A DNA stretch of 64,000 nucleotides from Patiria pectinifera (lineage: Eukaryota > Echinodermata > Asteroidea > Valvatida > Asterinidae): contig CM057129.1 of assembly GCA_029964075.1 (NCBI GenBank), positions 27,705,430 through 27,769,429 on the forward strand, written 5' to 3'. The notes under the pieces were generated by a model that worked only from the letters and a program-made list of their open reading frames with translations, did not search any database and was not told where the DNA came from. Positions within the stretch are counted from its first letter, which is position 1, and the number at the start of each line of letters is the position of its first letter. A program made the translations under genes and the position numbers. Positions 56,100-64,000 of this stretch are shown in pieces.

Positions 56100-57280
56100 T
56101 TTAGCAAAATTCTGACTTCCTGCCTGAATGGCAATGGATCAAGCACTTGAATGGCAATGGATCAAGCACTATGATGTTTATCAATATCTTCTCAGTGTGT
56201 ATTCACACGGAAATGAGTACAAGAAAAGTGTATTTTTTTCAAACTTGAAACTTAGAAGACAAAACAAACAAATCCATTTTTTTTATACCCATCTCAAGAA
56301 AATTATCAATTTTGATAAAAAAACTCGCAAAATTCGGAACAAAACCTCACCCATCCCCGAAAGAAGGAAAACGTGTTCTAGCTTATGGCTCGAACCAACA
56401 ACCCCAGGATTAGTAGTAGAAAGTAGTAGAAACATTTATTTCAATGTTGCCATTTCCACACAATAAAATGTTACAATGCCGTGTAAACATATTATACAGA
56501 GCAAAATGCAAGGAGTTAAGTCCCATGCTCTAAACTATTGAGCTAATTGTGTTCCGTTATTGGAAATATATTATTAACGCGTATTTACATGGAGCTATTT
56601 TAATTTGCATATACTAACAAGGTTTCTGCGCTGTTCATGTCGCGAGTCAGACAATAGCCGGCATTCATTAACAAGATATGCATAAATACAACAGCATGCA
56701 GAAATTCAATAAAACGGAGATTGTAATATTTTGGAAAGCGGTTAAGAAAGAATTCGGAAAGGTCGGATATGAACGTGAAAAGGAAACAAAGAAGTAGTTT
56801 AGTTATAAATGGAGGAAACGATTATTTGTTCAATCTAAATAGAAATTGAAACGAAATCCAAGACAAGATATTTCAAATCAGGTTATATTGGTTTTTGTTT
56901 GCGGGTCAACAATTAAAGCAAAATTTAGAAGGCATTTTCAGTGCACTATGGTAAAGTTTAATCAATATTCACTACGAGAATTCGCCTCGCACGCTTCTTG
57001 GGGGGCCCGGGGGGGGGGTTGGTTGCGCCGCCTGTTGCCCGCTTCGCGCGCGAAACGCTGTAAAATATGCGATCGGGAATAGTTATTATTATACGCCCCC
57101 ATTTCAATTCTCAAATATTGTGATTATATGATGCATCTCGTTAAACAAAACCTCCAATATTGTATAATGTCGTATTCAAATCAGTTCATATATATGTCCG
57201 TGCACTTCATAAATTAATGGAGAAGTGGTAGTGCGACTGCAACGTATAGACGAATGGATTCTTTACTGACAATGATGCAC
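56100..57280 (-). repeat. R-family block with insertion in its tRNA-like core
   Basis: The block matches 21350-22420. Between 'caaccccaggatta' (about 56398-56411) and 'gtcccatgctctaaac' (about 56520) lie about 108 extra bases, including 'gtagtagaaagtagtagaaa' and an AATAAA. No other copy has them, so they are a secondary insertion. A duplicated phrase 'aatggcaatggatcaagcac' is at 56127 and 56151. Confidence 0.6.
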
Positions 57281-57445
57281 GTGTATGCTTGCACTCAATT
57301 CCATAATCAATCATACAGTTGCCTGCCGCTATCGGATCGGACCAAGCATGGTTTCTATGATCGACGTTCAGCTTACGCAGACTGCCCAGACAGTACGCGG
57401 AAGTCGGCAAAGTTGAACCGGGTTCAATTTTGCCGATTGTCTGCG

Positions 57446-57941
57446 CAGGGTGACTGTATTAGCCGACTTTCGGCTAACTTTGGCAGATTTTTGGTTAGAA
57501 AACGAGTTTGGCAGAAATTTTGACAATGGATTTTTTTGGGCAGATTTCTGGCAGAATTCTGCAAAAATGGTTATTTGACAGAAAACCATAGCAAATTTTT
57601 AAAAAATGGTACATTTGTTTAAAAAAGCTTCAATCTTTTCAAACAAACCCTTGCATAATGGGACAGGTTGGCTGGTCTAGGTGCTGAGGTTCACTGGGAA
57701 CTGGACTTCGTCGTGACGCAACCGTATTTTGCCTGAAATTTACGCGATTTCATAACATCTTTATGCGACTATAGATTGTTTAGAATGTAATTTGAACCTT
57801 GATTAAGGCATATCTGCATGTGATTTTAAGTGTTATAGTTTATCTCGAGTAATTCTGTCGATTTTGGCAGATTGTTGATGAATCTGACAGATTTTTGAAG
57901 TGCATTCACCAGAATTCGGCCTTGACCTTACGGTCACCCTG
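57446..57941. mobile_element. hAT-like MITE with 8-bp target duplication
   Basis: The ends are CAGGGTGAC...GTCACCCTG, with imperfect extension of the inverted repeat (ctgta / tacgg side). Flanks are tgtctgcg and cgtctgcg, an 8-bp direct duplication with one mismatch. CAGGG termini and 8-bp duplications are hallmarks of the hAT superfamily. About 496 bp, with no transposase. It sits inside the older MITE found intact at 22498 and 45326. Phrases near 57870-57900 ('aatctgacagatttttgaa') also occur at 30945-30966. Confidence 0.8.
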
Positions 57942-58079
57942 CGTCTGCGAGTTAGGTTGTGTCCGTCTGGGTTGTCGGCAACACTTCCGGATAAAATGTT
58001 TTTCCTCATATGTCTGCGTTGCAGTTTGTTTCATGTTTGCGCTTCTCTTTGCGTATCTTACGTCGATATGGAAACTAGG

Positions 58080-58530
58080 TTGGTCAAGACGTTGTTGTTG
58101 TTGTTGTTGTTGGGTACGCGATCATCTGCCACAAGAGGGCGTTATTACAATGAAGTACTCTCACTCACGAACCGCTATATCGGAATAACGTCTTGGGAAT
58201 CTTGTAAAAAGTTAAGATGGAAACTAGTGCGCACGCGCTACTTCTGCTGGTAAGCCTACGGTCATTTTCGGTTGCACACCTACTTCATACAACAAAAAAG
58301 CTGCCATGAAGTTAGACAAAAGTGTGATAGCATCTTGTATGGTGCAGGCTAAGTTTAGATTGCAGATGTTGAAAGGTTTTGAAAGCTCGCCGTATACATT
58401 GTATAATACAGGCGCGCATGACGAGGCCGCTACAAGATTCCCAAGACTTTGTTGTGAAACGTCCTCCTTCGGCAGGTGATCACGTATACAACAACAGAAC
58501 AACAACGGTTTGACAAAGATTAACCAAACT
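58080..58530. repeat. 3' inverted repeat next to receptor pseudogene P
   Basis: Same arrangement as 22705-23155: 'ggtcaagacg(ttg)n', 'gcgatcatctgccacaagag' on the left, and its inverted, diverged copy ending 'acaacggtttgacaaagatt' on the right. Confidence 0.65.
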
Positions 58531-58533
58531 TGG

Positions 58534-59367
58534 TTATATGGCCTCGGTTGCTCTACAACGCTTGTTTCGTTGCAGGAACTTTAGTAACTCAGAGGGTTCT
58601 GGGACAGCTGCCCACTGCCGTCGCAAGATGCAACCGAATATGGTCTTAAAATCCCCGTGTTTGGTTGCATAAATCGTGGGGTTGACACAACTGTTGATAA
58701 AGAGCAAAGCAAAGAGGTACGGTCGGGCTGGCCTGTAGCCGCCTATGACAACGACAGCGTATGGGGGTAATGCACAGCATGAAGGCACAGACGACATCGA
58801 ACGTGTTCTTGGTGATGTCGCTCTGTCGACACAGAGTTCGTGCTGGTTGAGGTGGTGGCTGAGATGCTGTTGGGCATGAGTTAGATCGGATGGCTTCTTG
58901 GTGGACCGTGGCCATCCTACTAGGTTGACGTTTGAGATGTCTCCAGATGGGTACGTAACAGACGATGATGATGATCAGCAGAATTGGGTATATATAATGC
59001 CTGCTGCGATGATGTTGCAGGTACGTGAGCTGGCTTGAGAAGTGATGGACATGCACATATGGTATTTTCGGTTGTTTTGATTATGTTTATGAACGATGGT
59101 AGCAAGGTGATAAACAGCGGGACCAACCATACAAACCCAGCCAGATGACGATCTCCTTGGGCGTGTAGACTTTATGGTTAGTTGTCGCAGGTCGTGTGAT
59201 CCTCAGCAATCGGTTTAGGGCGATGGCGAGGAGCGAGAAAACGCTACAACAGATTGTTGCTTTTTGAACAACAGCAGTGACGCTGCAGATCCAAACACCG
59301 ACCGGTAGACCCTCCCGGCCCAGCAAAGCCACGACATTCCACGGGATGACCAGGCAGGTCAGAAAGA
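58534..59367 (-). pseudogene. Receptor pseudogene P, 5' truncated and frameshifted
   Basis: Pieces of a C/B-like receptor in three frames. Part of TM2 to TM4 is at 59087-59332 ('ALLGREGLPVGVWICSVTAV', 'ALNRLLRITRP'). Loop 2 to TM5 and loop 3 run 58880-59060. TM6 to the C-terminus are at 58534-58797 ('INSCVNPTIYATKHGDFKT'). Visible lesions are a deletion near 59130, a deletion near 59075, a 2-base insertion in 'gggtatatataatgcc' near 58990, a deletion in loop 3 near 58825, and an extra G in 'tatgggggtaatgc' near 58763. Homology ends at 59367 in TM2, where LINE sequence begins, so the N-terminus is gone. Not functional. Confidence 0.9.
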
Positions 59368-62170
59368 TGAACCCACAAGGGTAACCCGAGATTCAGCTAC
59401 TCTAATTGACGATATATTTACCAAAATTTTTCTAAAACCAGACTCGTTTATTTTCGACTTCGGATATTACTGACCATTTTCTTATCATCACCTTAATTTC
59501 AATGACCAATATTTCCCCAAAATTGCAATATAAAACACAAAATCTCGCTATACTAAAGATAATTTAGAGAAACTAGCACATGATCTGAATTCAGCGGACT
59601 GGTCTTCTATACTTAGCTGTCAAGACCCAAATGTAGTTTTTTTAAAAACAATTTTACAAATCTATTTAACTGTCATCATAATATAGATGTTCCGTGTAAA
59701 AGCAAGAAGAAAAGTTAGGCCAATGGCAAATTAATTTGGGTGACATCATCCCTTTTAAAGTCAATCAAACTAAAATATCAACTTAAGCATCAATGTCTTT
59801 CCTAAACGCAACGAAACAAACTATGTCATTTAAACTAAATGCAAAAAATAGTCTATAATATGCTGCTAAAAGGATTATTATTGCTCTCAATTTTATAAAG
59901 ATAAACCAACATTTAAATTATTGAAAAATCATAAACCATATTGTTATTTAAAATTGAAAAGAAGCATACTACAAGAATCTCTAATATTATAGTTAACGAA
60001 AATTCAACTGATGACCTCAAACTATGGCCCCCAAATTCACTTTTTTTTTGTAAACACAGGACCAAATCTGGGTAGAAATATTCCTCAATGCAAAAATTAA
60101 TTCACTAATTATCTCCTTTTTTTTTACGAATAAGCACAGAAGGGGGCTTCTGTGCCCACTAATACCAAACAAAAGTGCAAAAGATAACATTATGTACAGA
60201 AGCAAAGCACAAGGCCCTTAGTACAAGGCCTTAAGATGCTTGTTTGCCCTGGAGCAGAAGGCCTTGGTCCCTGATGTTGTAGGGCGACTAACAGTAAAGT
60301 CTGGAAGACTGTTCCACACTGGGATGACTGTGGGCATGAAGGAAGGGTCGTATTGGGCAAGTGACCAGTGCCAACCCTCATTCTTTCTATTTTCATCCAG
60401 CTACATTAGCAGAAGTTCCCGATATTATCAAAAGATTATATCCAAATAAAGTTAGTAGTAGTTTGTTCAATTACACCCACTCGGCCCTCTCAAGGCAAAG
60501 GATGAAACTTCAATTTTGGCCATTTTGAATTTTTTGGGGGTTATTTGGGGCGTTGTTTCCATTGGACGAACCATCAAGTCCTACTCTTCTCAAACATGCT
60601 CTCCCTGCCATTATAAAACATCTTACATATGTTATTAATATCTCCTTACAATCCGGTGAAGTACCTCATAACCTAAGGAAAGATAAGGTTATAAAAGGCT
60701 TCGGACACCGGCCAACTAAACAACTATAGGCCTATTTCATATTGCCTTGCTTCTCAAGTTTTTTTTATGAGAGAGTTGTTTATACACGAACACTTTTTTA
60801 AACTTAAATTTAATATCATATCAAACTTCCAATTCAAGTTTCTTGCTAAACATTCCACTACTCATGCCATTCTTCATCTCATTAATAAAGTTGTTAAAAT
60901 TTGAAAATTCAATACACCCCCTTAGTATTTTCCTGGATTTCTCTTAAACTGTTGACACTCAACATCGCAATATATTGTTACAAAAGCTTTATTATTATGG
61001 CATCCGAGAAATGCCTCTAGCTTGGTTTCAAAGTTACGTCTCTAACAGTATCTTAACGAACCTTAACGTGTGGAGTCCCTCAAGGATGTACTCTTAGACC
61101 ATTGTTATTTCTCATATTATATGTATATGACTTTGTCAATGTCTTACAGCCTTTTTCGTGTATTCTTTTTGCTGATGTTTCAAATTTATTCTACAGTAAT
61201 AAAAACATTTAGGAATTGATTGGCACCGTAATTTCTGAGCTTGTAATGATATCAGACTGGGTAAAAGCCAACGAGATTCCTTAAATATTAAAAAGACAAA
61301 TTGTATGTTGTTTAGTAATTCTTTAGGTTTATTACAAGGCATATTCTTATTAATCAAAACAAGATTACTGCGACAGAATGCACCAAATTTTGTGGTTTAT
61401 ATTATTGATGATAAAGTATCCTGTAACAATCACATTGATTATCTATGGAAAATTGTTTCTAGAATATCAGCGTACCCAATATAATCAAATATTTGTCCCT
61501 AAATGTATTCTCTTATCTCTTTACAACACAGTAATTTGGTCTTACATCAATTTTGGAATTTCAGCTTATATTCTTTCAGTATATTCTTTATATGCTTCTA
61601 CTCTTGCATACTCTTTTTTTCATTTTCTTTTATGCCATTCCCTCTAAACAGCATCATAGTCTATTACGAGCCCTGTACAAAAATGTAGCTCCTAATTTGT
61701 TTTTAAATTCTTTAATACTCGCGTAAGTCCACTGTAAAATTCGTCGTCTTTGTCAACTAGTTTATTTTTCATGCATTTATTATAATGCTTTAAGCATGTT
61801 ATTTTTTTCTTTTTTGCCATTTTCATGAGCTCTTACCTTTATCTTAAATTAAATTAAATCAAATTACATTCTTGAATACTGACGTTATTTCACACTCATC
61901 GTCCTTGTCATTTACATTCTTGTAATATCTATGTTTTACAGAGTGTTTTTTTTTGTTTGCCATTATGTACCTTGTGATTGTGATATTGTTTTTTGTTTTT
62001 CAGGGGACTCACACTCGACAAGCTTTGCTTTTTGTGGGTCCCCTGCATGTCTTGCTATTTATACTAGTTAATTGTTTCATCTTAATCGTTATCACATACG
62101 TCCACTTAAAGTATTTACAACAATTCTATGAATATATATTCAATCACATGTACCATGAGATGAAATAAAG
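59368..62170 (+). mobile_element. Decayed plus-strand LINE abutting pseudogene P
   Basis: Ordered peptide pieces: an endonuclease end 'VTRDSATLIDDIFTK' and 'DITDHFLIIT' (59380-59500); then 'LTYVINISLQSGEVPHNLRK' (about 60620); 'NNYRPISYCL'-like (about 60720); 'LQKLYYYGIREMPLAWFQSY' (60975-61035); 'GVPQGCTLRPLLF' (about 61070-61110); 'CILFADV' (about 61160); 'LYNTVIWSYINFGIS' (61520-61565). The order is that of an APE-RT non-LTR retrotransposon. Frameshifts and stops are frequent. The 3' end is placed near 62170 after an AATAAA, with low precision. Confidence 0.8.
60030..60460 (-). mobile_element. LINE 3' fragment nested in the plus-strand LINE
   Basis: The minus strand reads 'PTVIPVWNSLPDFTVSRPTT' then a stop, typical of the C-terminus of a LINE ORF. 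It is followed by a short hairpin (gcacagaagccccc/ttctgtgc) and an A-run at 60113-60124. It interrupts the plus-strand LINE between its endonuclease and reverse transcriptase parts. Confidence 0.65.
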
Positions 62171-62194
62171 TAAAAGTATTTTTAAAATGTGTGT

Positions 62195-62724
62195 TTTGTT
62201 ATACACGCATCTCGAAAAAAAAAATATCAACCTAGTTGAGATATTCGCCGGAACAAGCACGTTTCCAACCCCATTTCACCCGAGCTTTCTGAAAAAAAAG
62301 TGTGTCGCGCTCGAAGCAACGACCATGAGATTGAGTCCCATGCTCTAACTATAGCTGATCAGGTTCGTTATTACTCCCAATAAACTAGGCCATGGCGCTT
62401 ATTATAGTTCCTATATTTACGTGCAACGTGCCTGGAAAATTGCTAATAACCTTTGTGCATTATGCATGACTCGAGTCTGACACAATATTTACCTAGCCGG
62501 CATTCATCCACAGCATATACCGATATTACAACATTAGGCAAACACTAAAAAAAGGATAAGACGCTGTATTTGAAAGCGCTAATAATGTATTCGGATAGTG
62601 GGCTATGGACATGGAATGGTAAGAAAGAAGCGAAATGGCAACTGAATTCACTAAAAGATAATTAAAAGTTTCATTTTGTCTTGGTGCGGCTCAAAAGAAA
62701 TTGCAAGCAATATTTAATGTATGT
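62195..62724 (-). repeat. R-family block directly joined to receptor E
   Basis: A degraded tRNA-like core is at about 62312-62370 ('gtcccatgctctaact'). The block ends 'tgcggctcaaaagaaattgc..gcaatattt', and the receptor 3' end begins within about 40 bases. The 3' inverted repeat seen at other receptors is absent. Confidence 0.55.
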
Positions 62725-63879
62725 TCAGTGCACTTGACTATCCTCAGTTGTTCCACAACGCTTGTTTCGTTGCAAGAACTTCAGGAACTTCGAGGGTTCT
62801 GGGATATCTGCCCACTGCCGACGCAAGATGCAACCGAATATGGTCTTAAAATCCCGGTGCTTGGTTGCATAAATCATGGGGTTGACACAACTGTTGGCAA
62901 AGAACCAAGCTAAGAGGTAGGGTCGGGCAGGGCTGTCACCGCGCGTGACATCGACAGCGAATGGGGTAATGCACAGCATGAAGGCACAGACGACATAGAA
63001 CATGTTCTTGGTGATGTTGTTCTGTCGGCGTGTCACCTGGGAGTTGCTGGCCGGGACAGAGCTCGGGGTGGTTGGGGATTGGATTCGGTCATCGCTTGAC
63101 ATGTGAGCCAGGGGAATCGTAACAGTGGAGGTGGTTGGGATGCTGCTGGGCGTGAGTTGGCTAGCTTCTTGATGGACCGTCACCATCCTCTTAGAGTGTT
63201 GTTTGAGATGTCTCCAGATGAGTACGTAACAGACGATGATGATGATCAACAGAATGGGGTATAAAATGCCTCCTACGATGAAGTTGTAGGTACGTGAGCC
63301 GGCTTGAGAATGGGATGACATGCACATATGGTACTTTTCAACGTATGTGAATTCTATTGTGCTTATGAAAAGTGGTACCGCCAAGGAGATGAACAGCGGG
63401 ACGAGCCATATCAAAACCAGCCAGACGATGATCTTCTTGGGCGTGCTATAGACTTTATAGTAAGTTGTCGCACGTCGTGTGATCAGCAGCATTCGGTTCA
63501 GGGCGATGGCGAGGAGCGAGAAAATGCTACAGCCGGCCGTGACCTTCTGAACAACAATAATGATGCTGCAGACCCAAACACCGACCGGTAGACCCTCCCG
63601 GCCCAGCAAAGCCACGGCATTCCACGGGATAACCAGACAGGTCAGAAAGTCCGCCACGCTCAGGTTCACCACGAAGGCGTTGGTTGCCGTGCGGACTTTA
63701 TTGGACAGAAGCACGGCCAGTATCACAAGCGTGTTACCAAAGATTCCCAGCAAGGCTATGACAAGGAACATAGTGGCTACGATGACCCTCTGGGTGTAGT
63801 CACTGAATTCGAATGTTGAACTCTCCGTGGGGTCCAACGTCACCCCCTCAGTAACAACTGTGCTCGTTGTGACATCCAT
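62725..63879 (-). CDS. Intact single-exon rhodopsin-class GPCR (paralogue E)
   Basis: A 384-residue receptor, the longest in the window. Landmarks: GN 48-49, D77, C104, NRM at 128-130, a one-residue insertion after TM3 (VYSTPKK for VYTPKK), W in TM4, loop 2 Cys (HMCMS), YP in TM5, TP in TM6 (CITPF) and NPMIY in TM7. The start of TM3 reads SIIIVVQKVTAG, different from every other paralogue. The C-terminus is extended (CGTTEDSQVH). ECL3 (GDSPARPYLLAWFFANSC) resembles B. Its upstream flank is closest to that of B1 (for example 'ttactctgaataatatgtgtg'), while the 3' side is joined to an R block. Ligand unknown; plasma membrane role inferred from the family. Confidence 0.94.
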   Translation of the reverse strand: MDVTTSTVVTEGVTLDPTESSTFEFSDYTQRVIVATMFLVIALLGIFGNTLVILAVLLSNKVRTATNAFVVNLSVADFLTCLVIPWNAVALLGREGLPVGVWVCSIIIVVQKVTAGCSIFSLLAIALNRMLLITRRATTYYKVYSTPKKIIVWLVLIWLVPLFISLAVPLFISTIEFTYVEKYHMCMSSHSQAGSRTYNFIVGGILYPILLIIIIVCYVLIWRHLKQHSKRMVTVHQEASQLTPSSIPTTSTVTIPLAHMSSDDRIQSPTTPSSVPASNSQVTRRQNNITKNMFYVVCAFMLCITPFAVDVTRGDSPARPYLLAWFFANSCVNPMIYATKHRDFKTIFGCILRRQWADIPEPSKFLKFLQRNKRCGTTEDSQVH

Positions 63880-64000
63880 TTGGAAAAGTTGACTTCACTT
63901 GTGATGACGGACAATTACTCTGAATAATATGTGTGCTTGGATACCACACCACTTCACTTTGGGAAGTATATACTTTTAATACTGTCCCTTTACTTGTTTA
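63880..64000 (-). promoter_or_regulatory. Conserved upstream flank of receptor E (cut by window end)
   Basis: Proximal phrase 'acttgtgatgacggacaatt', then a TATA-like agtatatact at 63965-63974, about 90 bases from the start codon. Nearly identical to 14465-14585. Confidence 0.45.

Overview
The window looks like metazoan nuclear DNA, and the best guess is a marine invertebrate deuterostome (echinoderm, amphioxus or hemichordate). That guess rests on large intergenic spaces, decayed LINE and tRNA-derived repeats, foldback elements, and intronless rhodopsin-class receptors in a tandem array. The phylum cannot be fixed from the sequence alone. There are no bacterial or phage genes, rRNA genes or CRISPR arrays.

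The only convincing protein genes are single-exon seven-transmembrane receptors, all on the minus strand. Six are intact: A (6275-7405), B1 (13322-14464), D1 (28940-30061), B2 (36599-37744), C2 (45987-47066), D2 (52058-53179), and a seventh intact gene, E (62725-63879), closes the array. Broken copies are C1 (23159-24237; lost start codon plus a frameshift), P (58534-59367; many indels, 5' end missing), two N-terminal fragments (about 15150-15293 and 38430-38573), and a start-codon and upstream remnant at 55317-55650. The proteins have NR(L/F/M) or FRF in place of DRY, a TP-containing TM6 and NP(M/I)IY in TM7. This fits the melatonin-receptor / GPR84 / Moody-Tre1-like part of class A; the ligand is unknown.

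Layout: a tandem segmental duplication of about 23 kb dominates. Unit 1 (about 7406-30061) carries spacer, B1, N-fragment, C1 and D1. Unit 2 (about 30062-53179) carries the same order: spacer, B2, N-fragment, C2 and D2. The junction lies at the 5' end of D1, which has D-type coding sequence but A-type upstream DNA, so unequal exchange between A-like and D-like receptor genes is the likely origin. Each unit is itself built of older modules: a tRNA-derived repeat block, a short inverted-repeat element, a 3' foldback, then the receptor and its conserved upstream flank. The 53-64 kb part holds further diverged modules (P, E).

Mobile DNA fills most of the rest: minus-strand LINE remnants in both units, a plus-strand LINE that truncates P and has a second LINE fragment nested in it, a hAT-like MITE with an 8-bp target duplication, a tRNA-derived insertion with a 13-bp target duplication present only in unit 2, a SINE-like insertion present only in unit 1, and several long palindromes. 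Comparing the two units gives a natural before/after view of many of these events.
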